From NCBI RefSeq assembly GCF_001941845.1, contig NZ_CP018870.1:2573001-2637000 (forward strand): a stretch of DNA of 64,000 bases. The letters run 5' to 3'. Positions within the stretch are counted from its first letter, which is position 1. Each line of letters opens with the position of its first letter. The notes below the pieces were generated by a model. It saw nothing but the letters and a program-made list of their open reading frames with translations. It had not been told where the DNA came from and did not search any database. Both the position numbers and the translations under genes were made by a program. Shown piece by piece: positions 36,801 to 46,050 of this stretch. This DNA is from Streptomyces sp. TN58. Its GTDB lineage: Bacteria > Actinomycetota > Actinomycetes > Streptomycetales > Streptomycetaceae.

Positions 36801-37729
36801 TGCTGGGCGACGGTGAGGACCATGGCGAGCATGCGGACGGGGCCGACGAGCTGTGCGAGGTAGGTGGAGAAGGCGACGAAGGTGCCGAGGGTGACCTGTC
36901 CCTCGGTGGCCATCCAGCCGCCGAGCGCCAGCATGGCGACCTGGGCGAGGGCGGGCACGGCCTGGAGGGCGGGGGTGTAGCGGGAGTTGAGCCGGATGGC
37001 CCGCAGTCGTCCGGCGAAGAGCCGCCGCCCGGCCTCGCGGAGCTTGTCGGTCTCCTGCTCCTCCTGCCCGAAGCCCTTGACGACGCGTACGCCGGTCACG
37101 GCCCCGTCGACGACGCTCGCGACGGCGGCGGCCCGGCCCTGCGCGTACCAGGTGGCGGGGAAGAGCTTCTTGCGGCTGCGCTTGGCGATGAACCACAGTG
37201 CGGGGGCCATCAGCAGCGCCACGACGGTCAGCAGCGGCGACAGCCACAGCATGATCCCCAGGGATATCCCGAAGAGCAGGAAGTTCCCGATCGTCATCGG
37301 GAGCATGAACAGCAGGCCCTGGATGAGCTGGAGGTCGGTGGTGGCGCGTCCGACGACCTGCCCGGTGGACAGCTCGTCCTGGCGGCGCCCGTCGAGCCGG
37401 GAGATGGTGTCGTACATGTCGGTGCGCAGGTCGTGCTGCACGTCGAGGGCGAGGCGTCCGCCGTAGTACCTGCGTATGTAGGTGAAGGCGTACACGAGGA
37501 GGGCGGCGGCTATGAGCGTCCCGGCCCAGGGGCCCATGGGCCGGGTCCCGTCACCGATGACGTCGTCGATGATCACCTTGGTGACCAGGGGGACGAGTGC
37601 CATCACGGCCATGCCCGCCAGGGAGGACCCGAGGGCGAGCAGCACGTTCGCCTTGTACCGCCAGGTGTAGGCGGCCAGCCTCCTGGCCCAGCCCTGTTTT
37701 TCCCCCGCCGCTGTCTGTGCCGCCGCCAC
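33878..37729 (-). CDS. Single-chain ABC exporter (TMD-NBD-TMD-NBD)
   Basis: The 1283-residue protein starts at GTG 37729 after GGGGAGG. It fuses two half-transporters. The first has membrane helices, Walker A GASGSGKST near 374 and signature LSGGQRQRIALARA. The second has Walker A GETGAGKST near 1070 and signature LSAGQRQLIALARA. The halves are joined by a long linker (about 585-700) with an acidic stretch (DLDRDIERDIEFEAEID) and an Ala/Gly/Pro part. It resembles BmrA/MsbA-type lipid or multidrug exporters that usually occur as two genes. Substrate unknown. Confidence 0.93.
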   Translation of the reverse strand: MAAAQTAAGEKQGWARRLAAYTWRYKANVLLALGSSLAGMAVMALVPLVTKVIIDDVIGDGTRPMGPWAGTLIAAALLVYAFTYIRRYYGGRLALDVQHDLRTDMYDTISRLDGRRQDELSTGQVVGRATTDLQLIQGLLFMLPMTIGNFLLFGISLGIMLWLSPLLTVVALLMAPALWFIAKRSRKKLFPATWYAQGRAAAVASVVDGAVTGVRVVKGFGQEEQETDKLREAGRRLFAGRLRAIRLNSRYTPALQAVPALAQVAMLALGGWMATEGQVTLGTFVAFSTYLAQLVGPVRMLAMVLTVAQQARAGVERVFELIDTEPAISEGELELPADAPATVEFEDVRFGYDPERPVLDGFSLSVAEGETVAVVGASGSGKSTVSLLMPRFYDADRGTVRIGGHDVRELTYASLRGAIGLVPEDSFLFSDTIRANIAYGHPDATDEQIEAAARAAQADGFVRALPAGYDTKVGEQGLTLSGGQRQRIALARAILTDPRLLLLDDATSAVDARVEHEIHEALRAVMAGRTTVLIAHRRSTLALADRIAVLDRGRLAEIGTHEELEKRSPLYRRLLTDPDALGAGSPRTPDALAMAEFESDLDRDIERDIEFEAEIDSEPVNAKRRVPAGITPELWRRREEPEAATAGAPAAAVGAPGAGHSMAGAVAGMPATPELLAQVAALPPADDRPDVDETRAAAAEESYGLRRLLKGFWAPLAISLALVAVDAGAGLLLPILIRHGIDQGVEQAVVGAVWAAAGLALAVVVAQWAAQFAETRMTGRTGERVLYALRVKIFAQLQRLGLDYYERELTGKIMTRMTTDVDSLSTFLQTGLVTAVVSVFTFFGILVALLVLDVELALIVFATLPVLVVGTIVFRRRSVAAYELARDRVSLVNADLQESVSGLRIVQAFRREGSGATRFAERSDSYRQARVRGQWLISVYFPFVQLLSSAAAAAVLIVGAGRVEAGTLTTGALVAYLLYIDLFFAPVQQLSQVFDGYQQATVSLGRIQDLLREPTTTPRPEKPRELPALRGEIAFEDVRFRYGTAAERGETAEALAGISLRIPAGQTVAFVGETGAGKSTLVKMVARFYDPTSGRITADGADLRELDLTAYRHRLGVVPQESYLFPGTVRDAIAYGRPDASDAEVEAAARAVGAHAMIATLDGGYLHTVAERGRNLSAGQRQLIALARAELVDPDVLLLDEATAALDLATEAQVNQATDRLAGKRTTLVVAHRLTTAARADRVVVMDRGRVVEDGSHTELLARGGRYAELWRTFVGEDEPAAA

Positions 37730-37904
37730 GTAGGCCTCCCCGTTCGGTGCTGCCTGCCGGAAGCGGGAACGCCCCGACCGGCGGATTTCATCCCGCCGCA
37801 ACCATTCGAACGTGTACGCACGGCGGCTCCGGCGCACCCGGGGAGGCCCGCCGTTGGGCCGCCCGGGTCGCACGCCGCTCCCGGGGGGGCTCAGATGTCG
37901 GACG

Positions 37905-37956
37905 GCCACAGGTGGCCGAAGGGTCACAGGCTTCGGAAGGTCACAGGTGTCGGAAG
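37905..37956. repeat. 17-bp direct repeats downstream of the ThDP enzyme gene
   Basis: GTCACAGGCTTCGGAAG (37923-37939) and GTCACAGGTGTCGGAAG (37940-37956) are adjacent copies, with a weaker copy from 37905 and a further CTCACAGGTG at the gene's stop codon. Confidence 0.7.
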
Positions 37957-37975
37957 GTCGCCGCCGGCCGGGCGC

Positions 37976-39661
37976 TCACAGGTGGGTCGGGGCGAACATC
38001 CTGAGAGTGGCCGGGAGGACCAGGACCGAGGGGCCGGGGGTGGAGAGGGCCTTCCTGAGGTCGGCCGTCAGGGACTCGGGGGTGGTCGTGGCGGCCGGCA
38101 CGCCGAAGGACTCCGCCAGGGCGGCGAAGTCGGGGCGGGTCAGTTCCGTACCGGTGGTGCGGCCCTCGAAGGCGTCGGTCATGTACTCGCGCAGGATGCC
38201 GTAGCCGCCGTCGTCCACGATCAGCCAGGTGACGTCGAGGCCGTGCTGCCGGGCGGTGGCCAGCTCCGCGAGCGAGTACATCGCGCCGCCGTCCCCGGAG
38301 ACGGCGAGGACGGGGGTGCCGGGCTCGGCGACGCACGCGCCGAGGGCCGCCGGGAAGGCGTAGCCGAGGCCGCCGGCGCCCTGCGCCGAGTGCATGGCGT
38401 TCGGGTGCTTGGCGTCGAAGGCGGACCACGCCCAGTAGGACAGGATCGTCATGTCCCAGAAGGACGGGGAGCGGGCCGGCAGCGCGGACCGGATCGAGGC
38501 CAGCAGGGACTGCTCCAGGGCCAGGTCCTGGTCCGCGAGGCGGGCGGCGATGTCCTCCAGGACCATCCGGACCCGCTCGGGAGCGTGGTCGTCCTGCCGT
38601 TCCGGCACCGTCTCCAGCAGCGCCTGGAGGGCCAGGCGGGCGTCCGCGTGGATGCCCAGGGCGGGGTGGTTGGACTCCAGCTTGCCGAGGTCGGCGTCGA
38701 TCTGGACGACGCGGCCCGTGGGGAAGAAGGTGTGGTAGTTCGACGACAGTTCACCCAGGCCCGAGCCGACGACAAGGAGCACGTCGGCGTCTTCGAGGAA
38801 GTCCGTCATGTGGCGGTCCTCCAGCCAGGACTGGAGGGACAGCGGGTGCGTCCAGGGGAAGGCGCCCTTGCCGCCGAAGGTGGTGACCACGGGGGCGTTC
38901 AGGCGCTCGGCGAGCTGCCGGAGCTTGCCGGACGCGTCGGAGCGGACCACCCCGCCGCCGGCGATGATCACCGGCCGGGACGCGCGCGCCAGCCAGTGGG
39001 CCGCCACCGCCGTCAGCTCGGGCCGCGGGGCGAGCTCGTGCGGGGTCGCGTCCGTGCCCGTGACCTGCGGGACGATCGTCTCCGACCGCAGGACGTCCTC
39101 CGGGATCTCCACCCAGACCGGGCCGTGCGGGGCCGTGAGCGCTGACTCCCAGGCCTCGGCGATCACCGAGGGGATCTGGGACGGGGTGCGGGCCTCGTGG
39201 ACGGACTTGACCACCTCCCGGAAGGACGCGGCCTGGTCGCGCAGCTCGTGGAGGTGGCCGCGGCGCCCTCCGCCGAGCCCGGCGACAGGGACCTGGGAGG
39301 AGACGGCGAGGACGGGGGCGGAGGCCGCCGCCGCCTCCGCCAGGGCCGGCAGGGCGGTCAGCGCGCCGGGGCCGGTGGACAGCAGCAGCGGCGCCGCCTC
39401 ACCGGTGATCCGCCCGTACGCGTCCGCCGCGAACCCGGCGTTGTTCTCCACCCGGAGGGTGACCAGGCGCAGGTCGGAGCGCCCCACCGCGTCGAAGAGG
39501 CCGAGGGCGTGCTGCCCGGGCAGCCCGAAGACGGTGGTGGCGCCCAGCGAACGCAGCGTCTCCACGACCAGGTCCCCGCCCGTCCGCCCCGGCGGCGGGG
39601 CCAGGGCGGCGGCCGTCTGGGCCTCGGTGGGACGGAGTACCAGGTCGTGGTCGTGCGTCAC
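37976..39661 (-). CDS. Thiamine-diphosphate enzyme of the acetolactate-synthase family
   Basis: The 561-residue protein has the three-domain ThDP fold. The activating Glu72 lies in VENNAGFAADAYGR, the central domain follows at about 205-335, and the Mg-ThDP motif is SGDGGAMYSLAELATA to VDDGGYGILREYM near 435-475. No regulatory subunit gene is adjacent, and the sequence is not obviously the biosynthetic IlvB. It starts 18 bp after speB, so the two are probably co-transcribed; a decarboxylase or lyase acting on an amine or keto-acid from agmatine or arginine metabolism is an inference only. Confidence 0.85.
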   Translation of the reverse strand: MTHDHDLVLRPTEAQTAAALAPPPGRTGGDLVVETLRSLGATTVFGLPGQHALGLFDAVGRSDLRLVTLRVENNAGFAADAYGRITGEAAPLLLSTGPGALTALPALAEAAAASAPVLAVSSQVPVAGLGGGRRGHLHELRDQAASFREVVKSVHEARTPSQIPSVIAEAWESALTAPHGPVWVEIPEDVLRSETIVPQVTGTDATPHELAPRPELTAVAAHWLARASRPVIIAGGGVVRSDASGKLRQLAERLNAPVVTTFGGKGAFPWTHPLSLQSWLEDRHMTDFLEDADVLLVVGSGLGELSSNYHTFFPTGRVVQIDADLGKLESNHPALGIHADARLALQALLETVPERQDDHAPERVRMVLEDIAARLADQDLALEQSLLASIRSALPARSPSFWDMTILSYWAWSAFDAKHPNAMHSAQGAGGLGYAFPAALGACVAEPGTPVLAVSGDGGAMYSLAELATARQHGLDVTWLIVDDGGYGILREYMTDAFEGRTTGTELTRPDFAALAESFGVPAATTTPESLTADLRKALSTPGPSVLVLPATLRMFAPTHL

Positions 39662-39679
39662 GGGTGCGCGGTGCCCTTC

Positions 39680-40642
39680 CTACTTCGCCTTCGCCGCCGC
39701 GATCTGGCGGCTCATGATCGTGGTGAGCTCGTACGCGGTGTGCGAGGCCGCGACCGAGGTGATCTCGGCGTGATCGTACGCCGGGGCGACCTCGACCACG
39801 TCGGCGGAAACGAGGTTGCAGGAGGACAGGCCGCGGATGATCTCCAGCAGCTCGCGGGAGGTCATGCCGCCCGCCTCGGGGGTGCCGGTGCCGGGCGCGT
39901 GCGCCGGGTCCAGCACGTCGATGTCGATGGAGATGTACAGCGGGCGGTCGCCGATGCGCTGGCGCAGCTGGTCGGCGACCTCGTCGGCGCCGCGGCGGTA
40001 GACGTCGGCCGAGGTGACGATGCCGAAGCCCATCTTGGCGTCGTCGTCGAGGTCCTGCTTGCCGTACAGCGGTCCGCGGGTGCCGACGTGGGAGAGCGCC
40101 TCGGTGTCGAGGATGCCCTCCTCGACGGCGCGGCGGAACGGGGTGCCGTGGGTGTACTCGGCGCCGAAGTAGGTGTCCCAGGTGTCCAGGTGCGCGTCGA
40201 AGTGCAGCAGCGCGACGGGGCCGTGCTTCTTCGCGACCGAGCGCAGCAGCGGGAGCGCGATGGTGTGGTCGCCGCCGAGGGTCATCAGGCGGGAGCCGCC
40301 CGCGAGGAGCTCGTCGGCGGCGGCCTCGACCGTCTCGACGGCCTCGTTGATGTTGAAGGGGTTCACCGCGATGTCACCGGCGTCCGCGACCTGCGCCAGG
40401 GCGAAGGGGGAGGCGTCCTGCGCCGGGTTGTACGGGCGCAGCAGGCGGGAGGCCTCGCGGATCGCGTTGCCGCCGAAGCGGGCGCCGGGGCGGTAGGAGA
40501 CGCCGGAGTCGAAGGGCACGCCGACGACGGCGACGTCGGCGGAGCCGACCTCGTCGAGGCGGGGCAGCCGGGCGAAGGTCGCCGGGCCCGCGTAGCGCGG
40601 GATGCGGGAGGAGTCGACGGGTCCGCGCGGCTGCGTGCTCAT
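39680..40642 (-). CDS. speB: Agmatinase/ureohydrolase
   Basis: The 320-residue ureohydrolase shows all the binuclear manganese motifs: [19 protein letters not shown] and [22 protein letters not shown]. The length and N-terminus fit agmatinase rather than arginase, but related guanidino hydrolases (guanidinobutyrase, guanidinopropionase) share these motifs. The reaction releases urea and an amine. It is divergent from a PucR-type regulator and is followed by the ThDP enzyme gene. Confidence 0.9.
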   Translation of the reverse strand: MSTQPRGPVDSSRIPRYAGPATFARLPRLDEVGSADVAVVGVPFDSGVSYRPGARFGGNAIREASRLLRPYNPAQDASPFALAQVADAGDIAVNPFNINEAVETVEAAADELLAGGSRLMTLGGDHTIALPLLRSVAKKHGPVALLHFDAHLDTWDTYFGAEYTHGTPFRRAVEEGILDTEALSHVGTRGPLYGKQDLDDDAKMGFGIVTSADVYRRGADEVADQLRQRIGDRPLYISIDIDVLDPAHAPGTGTPEAGGMTSRELLEIIRGLSSCNLVSADVVEVAPAYDHAEITSVAASHTAYELTTIMSRQIAAAKAK

Positions 40643-40758
40643 GGCTGTGCCTCTTTCTCTGGCCTGACGTGTGCGGTACTTCGAGCGTAAGCGGGCCACA
40701 GGAGGGTGGGGAGTGTACGTTTCATCCATCTGGCCCTGCTGATGTGTATGGAGCATCC

Positions 40759-42162
40759 ATGTCTGCCGCTCCCCGAGACCCGGATTACGGCAACGGCCCC
40801 GCCGGGGAGCCGCTCACCCCGCCGGTACCGCTCGCCGCACTGCTCGCCGACCGGGAGCTGGGCCTGCGCCACCTCGCCGGTCCGGCCGCCGCCGGGGTGC
40901 ACGGCGTGCACGCCTCCGAGATGCCCGACCCCTCCCCCTACCTGCTCGGCGGCGAGCTGCTGCTGACGGCCGGGGCCGGCCCCGCCGAGGACCCCGACGG
41001 GTACGCGGCCCGGCTGGCCGGGGCGGGGGCGGCGGCCCTCGGCTTCGGCGTGGCGCCGGTGCACGAGGAGGTCCCGGCCGCGCTGGCGGAGGCCTGCGCC
41101 CGGCACGGGCTGCCGCTGCTGGAGGTTCCGCCGCGGACCCCGTTCTCGGCGGTCGCCCGCGCGGTGGGACGGCTGACGGCGGAGGCCCGGACCCGCGAGC
41201 TGCGCCGCACAACCGAGGCCCAGCAGGCCCTGGCCGCGGCCGCGGCCCGGCCCGATCCGGTCCCGGCGGTGCTGGCCCGGCTCGCCGCGAGCCTGGGCGG
41301 GGCGGTCGCCCTGTGGCCGGGCGGCCGGACGGCCGGCCCGGACCTGCCCGCCCCGGCCCGGGAGGCGCTGTCGGCGCTGCTGGCCCGGGTGGGCCGCGAG
41401 GGCGGGCCCGCCACCGCCACGGACCGGGCGGGCGGACACCACCTGGCCGCCTACGCCCTGGCCGGACGGGCCGCGCTGGGCACCGCGACGCCGGCCCGCA
41501 CGCCGGGCGACCACACCGTCGCCTCGGTGGCCGCGGTCCTGCTGACCCTGCTCACGGCCGAGCGGTCCGCCGGGGCCGAGGCCGCGGCCCTGACCCGGCT
41601 CCTGCTCGACGGCGATCCGGCCGCGGCCCTGACCGCCGGGCCGTGGTACGCCGTCCACGCCCGCGGCGCCGGGGATCCGCAGGCCCTCGCGGCCGCGCTG
41701 GGCACCGTACTGCTGGACCCGCACGAGGGCGGCGTACGGCTGCTCACCGACCGGGAGCCGGGAGCGCAGCCGGGCTGGCGGCTGGGGGTGAGCGCCCCCG
41801 CGGTGCCGGACGCCCTGGCCGCGGCGGACGCGCAGGCCGGGCGAGCCCTGCAGCGTGCGGAGGCGGCCCGCGCCCCGCTGGCCCGGCACGCCGACGCCTG
41901 GTTCGCGGGCCTGGTCGGCGAGGCCGAGGCCCGCGCGCACGCCGAGGCCCTGCTCGGCCCGCTGGCGCCCGCGCTGCGCGAGACCCTGCGGGCCTGGCTG
42001 GCGCACCACGGCAGCTGGGACCGCACGGCGGCCGGCCTGGGGGTGCACCGCAACACCGTGCGCCAGCGGGTGGCGCGCTGCGCGGTCCTGCTGGGGCGGG
42101 ACCTGGACGACCCGGACGTCCGGATGGAGCTGTGGTTCGCGCTGCGGCGCACGGAGGTGTGA
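40759..42162 (+). CDS. PucR-family transcriptional regulator
   Basis: The 467-residue protein has the PucR layout. The N-terminal purine-catabolism-type domain is [46 protein letters not shown] in outline (seen as [15 protein letters not shown] and [14 protein letters not shown]). A central region follows, then the C-terminal HTH with [20 protein letters not shown] and the closing [13 protein letters not shown] 40759 follows GGAG at optimal distance. It is 116 bp from divergent speB, so it is the likely controller of speB and the ThDP gene, perhaps sensing a guanidino compound. Confidence 0.88.
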   Translation: MSAAPRDPDYGNGPAGEPLTPPVPLAALLADRELGLRHLAGPAAAGVHGVHASEMPDPSPYLLGGELLLTAGAGPAEDPDGYAARLAGAGAAALGFGVAPVHEEVPAALAEACARHGLPLLEVPPRTPFSAVARAVGRLTAEARTRELRRTTEAQQALAAAAARPDPVPAVLARLAASLGGAVALWPGGRTAGPDLPAPAREALSALLARVGREGGPATATDRAGGHHLAAYALAGRAALGTATPARTPGDHTVASVAAVLLTLLTAERSAGAEAAALTRLLLDGDPAAALTAGPWYAVHARGAGDPQALAAALGTVLLDPHEGGVRLLTDREPGAQPGWRLGVSAPAVPDALAAADAQAGRALQRAEAARAPLARHADAWFAGLVGEAEARAHAEALLGPLAPALRETLRAWLAHHGSWDRTAAGLGVHRNTVRQRVARCAVLLGRDLDDPDVRMELWFALRRTEV

Positions 42163-42237
42163 CACCCGCGGGCGGATGTGACGTACGCGCGTGCGACCAG
42201 ATCTGGACAGCGTGGCCAACTCGTCGGTAACTTAGTC

Positions 42238-42252
42238 TGAGCAAGCGCTTAA
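42238..42252. promoter_or_regulatory. TetR-type operator candidate upstream of the acyl-CoA dehydrogenase
   Basis: AGCAAGCGCTTAAT contains the 8-bp palindrome AAGCGCTT (42243-42250) in an AT-richer stretch 40 bp before the start. Its shape resembles operators of TetR-type lipid-metabolism regulators. Confidence 0.45.
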
Positions 42253-42289
42253 TTTAGGCGGCGGACCGCCGCGACGAAGGGAGCCGGCC

Positions 42290-43447
<1,158 letters not shown>

Positions 43448-43453
43448 GTCCCG

Positions 43454-44329
43454 TTGAACGAGGCACTGACGGATCTCCTCGATCTGCTCGACCTGGAGCA
43501 GATCGAGGAGAACATCTTCCGCGGCACCAGCCGCACCTCCCTGGTGCCGCGTGTCTTCGGCGGCCAGGTGGCCGCCCAGGCCCTGGTCGCGGCCGGGCGC
43601 ACGGTGCCCGCGGACCGTCTGCCGCACTCGCTGCACTCGTACTTCCTGCGCACCGGCGACTCCGGCGCGCCGATCGTCTACTCCGTGGACCGGATCCGCG
43701 ACGGACGCTCCTTCACCACCCGGCGCGTGGTCGCCGTCCAGCACGGGCAGCCGATCTTCCACCTTTCCGCGTCCTTCCAGACGTACGAGGAGGGGCTGGA
43801 GCACCAGGTCCCGATGCCGGCGGCACCGGACCCCGAGTCCCTGCCGACGGCCGCCGAGGCCCTGCCGCCGTACCGGGAGATCTTCCGCGACCCGGGCACC
43901 GTCGAGCGGCTGCTCGAAGCGCGCGGCGCGGTGGACCTGCGGTACGCGACCACCCCGCCCTGGGGCACGGTCGGCGAACCGCTGGAGCCGCACTCGCAGG
44001 TCTGGTTCCGCACCCAGGGCAAGCTCGCGGACGACCCGCTGCTGCACACCTGCCTGGCCACCTACGTCTCCGACATGACCCTGCTCGACGCGGTCCTGCT
44101 CGCGCACGGGCGCGGCGGCTGGGCCGTGGGCGACGTGGTCGGCGCCTCCCTGGACCACGCGATGTGGTTCCACCGGCCCTTCCGCGCGGACGAATGGCTG
44201 CTGTACGACCAGGAGTCCCCGTCGGCCCACGGCGGCCGGGGCCTGGGCCAGGCCCGCATCTACACCCAGGACGGCCACCTGGCGATCACGGTCATCCAGG
44301 AGGGCGTGGTCCGCATCCCCCGCCCCTGA
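43454..44329 (+). CDS. tesB: Acyl-CoA thioesterase II (TesB-type)
   Basis: The 291-residue double-hotdog thioesterase matches TesB from end to end: LLDLLDLEQIEENIFRG, FGGQVAAQALVAAGRTV, the LHSYFLRTGD motif, and the C-terminal LDHAMWFHRPFRADEWLLYDQESPSAHGGRGL. The start is TTG 43454, the only candidate that gives the full family N-terminus; it lacks a clear ribosome-binding site, so translational coupling to the dehydrogenase 6 bp upstream is likely. It hydrolyses medium- and long-chain acyl-CoAs. Confidence 0.93.
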   Translation: MNEALTDLLDLLDLEQIEENIFRGTSRTSLVPRVFGGQVAAQALVAAGRTVPADRLPHSLHSYFLRTGDSGAPIVYSVDRIRDGRSFTTRRVVAVQHGQPIFHLSASFQTYEEGLEHQVPMPAAPDPESLPTAAEALPPYREIFRDPGTVERLLEARGAVDLRYATTPPWGTVGEPLEPHSQVWFRTQGKLADDPLLHTCLATYVSDMTLLDAVLLAHGRGGWAVGDVVGASLDHAMWFHRPFRADEWLLYDQESPSAHGGRGLGQARIYTQDGHLAITVIQEGVVRIPRP

Positions 44330-44451
44330 CGGACGCGGCGCGGCATCCGCCGGCGCGGCGGCTCCCGTTTGGCCCGGGCCTGCGGATGCCGGGCACTCGT
44401 CGCCGTCGCCCCGACCGCTCTGAGCTGAGCGAGGTCGACAGTGGAAAGCCG

Positions 44452-44484
44452 AAAGCCCCGGCCGGGATTCCCGGCCGGGGCTTT
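44452..44484. terminator. Strong terminator after tesB
   Basis: AAAGCCCCGGCCGGG / CCCGGCCGGGGCTTT form a perfect 15-bp stem with a 3-nt loop, followed by a T. It lies between convergent genes and is an excellent bidirectional intrinsic terminator. Confidence 0.95.
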
Positions 44485-44510
44485 TCGCTGTCTGCCGCGG
44501 GTCCGCCGCG

Positions 44511-45308
44511 TCAGAGCAGACCCGCCGCGTTCAGGAGGTAGGCCACCAGCGGGTCGTAGTAGCGGGGGTCGCGGACGTGGTCGTCCAGCGGGACCGCGAC
44601 CTGGAGGGTGCCCTCGGCTTCGCCGAGGAAGAGCGCCGGGTCGTTGCAGTCGGCGTAGCCGACCGCGTCGAGACCGCGCTGGGCCGCGCAGCCCGCCCAG
44701 CCGTGGTCGGCGACGACCAGGTCCGGCTGGGGGCGGCCCGACGCCGTCAGGCCGTCCAGGATCGCGGCCATCGGCTCCGGCGAGTGCGTGTGCCACAGGG
44801 TCGCGCCCCGCTCCAGCACCGCGACGTCCGCGAACTGCCACACCGAGCCCTCGTCCGCCACCAGTCCCTGCGGGATCACCACGATCTCGCAGCCCGCCGC
44901 GCGCAGGGCCGCCGCCGTCGCCCGGTGGACGTCCAGCAGCCCGCCCGGGTGGCCGGTGGCCAGCAGGACGCTCTGCCGGTCGGCCGCCGCCTTGCGCAGC
45001 CGCGCCGCCATCCGGTCCAGGCCGGCCACGGTCAGCTCGGGGTCGATGGTGTCCTGGCCGAAGCGGAAGCCCGGGTCGTCCACGACGCCGCAGCGCTCCG
45101 CCATCACGGCGAGCACGTCCTGCTCGTCGCTCCAGCGGTCGCCGAGCTCCAGGCCCAGCCAGTAGTGCCGGTCGCCGTTGGCGAGCTTGCGGTAGTGGGA
45201 GAGGTTGTTATCGCGCGGCGTCGCGACCTGTCCCGCGATCCGGGTGCGGACCAGGTGGTCGACGAGTTCGGCGCGGGTGGGTACGGACGTCTCTATCGGC
45301 TTCGGCAT
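44511..45308 (-). CDS. Phosphatase-like conserved actinomycete protein
   Basis: The 265-residue protein (MPKPIETSVPTRAELVDHL) is of a type annotated as phosphatase in Streptomyces, though I see no classic phosphatase motif. Conserved-looking segments are LLATGHPGGLLDVHRATAAALR, ADEGSVWQFADVAVLERGATLWHTHSPEP and LVVADHGWAGCAAQ; the His/Asp-rich pieces could bind metal. A start three codons up (ATG 45317) is equally possible. It is convergent with tesB and lies downstream of the TetR gene on the same strand. Confidence 0.7.
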   Translation of the reverse strand: MPKPIETSVPTRAELVDHLVRTRIAGQVATPRDNNLSHYRKLANGDRHYWLGLELGDRWSDEQDVLAVMAERCGVVDDPGFRFGQDTIDPELTVAGLDRMAARLRKAAADRQSVLLATGHPGGLLDVHRATAAALRAAGCEIVVIPQGLVADEGSVWQFADVAVLERGATLWHTHSPEPMAAILDGLTASGRPQPDLVVADHGWAGCAAQRGLDAVGYADCNDPALFLGEAEGTLQVAVPLDDHVRDPRYYDPLVAYLLNAAGLL

Positions 45309-45373
45309 ACGGGCCATTCTGCCGCCGCCGGGCCGGAGGCGGCGCGTCCATTCCGGTCGGCGGACGCCCCGGG

Positions 45374-45952
45374 TCATGCCGACAGCGCCCCGAACGATCC
45401 GTGGGCCAGGCGGCGCAGCAGCTCCTCCGTGGCCTCCCGCCCCAGGGCGCCCAGGTGCGGGGTGGAGTTGAGCAGGCCGAAGACCGCGTGGACGGCGACC
45501 CGTACCTCCGCCTCGCCCACCTCGGGGTGCAGCTCCCGTACGACCTCCACCCACAACTCCACGTACTGGCGCTGCAGCTGGCGCACGAGCTTGCGGTCGG
45601 CCTCCCGCAGCCGGTCGAGCTCCCGGTCGTGCAGGGTGATCAGCGCCCGGTCGTCCAGTGCGAAGTCGATGTGGCCGTCGATGAGGGAGGACAGGACCCG
45701 GCCCGGGTCTCCGGCCGCCTCCGCGACCCGGTGCCGGCCGCCGGTGAGGAGCCGTTCGCTGATGCCGACGAGCAGCTCGGCGAGCATGGCGTCCTTGCCC
45801 GCGAAGTGCCGGTACAGGCCGGGGCCGCTGATGCCGACCGCGGCGCCTATCTCGTCGACGCCGACGCCGTGGAAGCCGCGCGCGGCGAAGAGGCGGGCGG
45901 CCTCGCTGAGGATCTGCTCGCGTCGGGTCGGGGCGGCCGCTCTGGTGCTCAT
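45374..45952 (-). CDS. TetR-family repressor
   Basis: The 192-residue protein has an N-terminal TetR HTH (REQILSEAARLFAARGF, GVDEIGAAVGISGPGLYRHFAGKD) and a C-terminal ligand domain with a helix-rich hydrophobic pattern. It is divergent from the carboxylase operon, and the space between them holds a perfect 14-bp palindrome. It is therefore probably the acyl-CoA-responsive repressor of that operon and of itself, as for other leucine/isovalerate or fatty-acid clusters. Confidence 0.92.
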   Translation of the reverse strand: MSTRAAAPTRREQILSEAARLFAARGFHGVGVDEIGAAVGISGPGLYRHFAGKDAMLAELLVGISERLLTGGRHRVAEAAGDPGRVLSSLIDGHIDFALDDRALITLHDRELDRLREADRKLVRQLQRQYVELWVEVVRELHPEVGEAEVRVAVHAVFGLLNSTPHLGALGREATEELLRRLAHGSFGALSA

Positions 45953-46001
45953 GGGAAACCATTCTAGACAGGGCCGTTAGCGGTCGTTAACCTGAGCTCA
46001 C

Positions 46002-46015
46002 GAGCGTTAACGCTC
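46002..46015. promoter_or_regulatory. TetR operator: GAGCGTTAACGCTC palindrome
   Basis: The perfect 14-bp palindrome GAGCGTTAACGCTC lies 35 bp before the carboxylase beta start. Related half-sites GTTAGCGG and TCGTTAACC occur at 45975-45992 and TTAACC just after. It sits in an AT-rich divergent region and is the natural target of the adjacent TetR protein. Confidence 0.8.
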
Positions 46016-46050
46016 ATTAACCGCCTGGAACGAGCAAGGGAGCTCGACCG

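Noticed and set aside
33806..39145. A 1779-codon open frame on the plus strand, antisense to the ABC exporter and the ThDP gene
   Set aside because: Its translation is Gly/Val/Asp/Arg-rich with no domains, and it runs over two genes with clear motifs on the other strand. It is a GC-bias shadow.
44511..45962. Single long minus-strand protein joining the phosphatase-like and TetR regions
   Set aside because: The TetR protein is in a different frame; the long frame has no motifs before MPKPIE.
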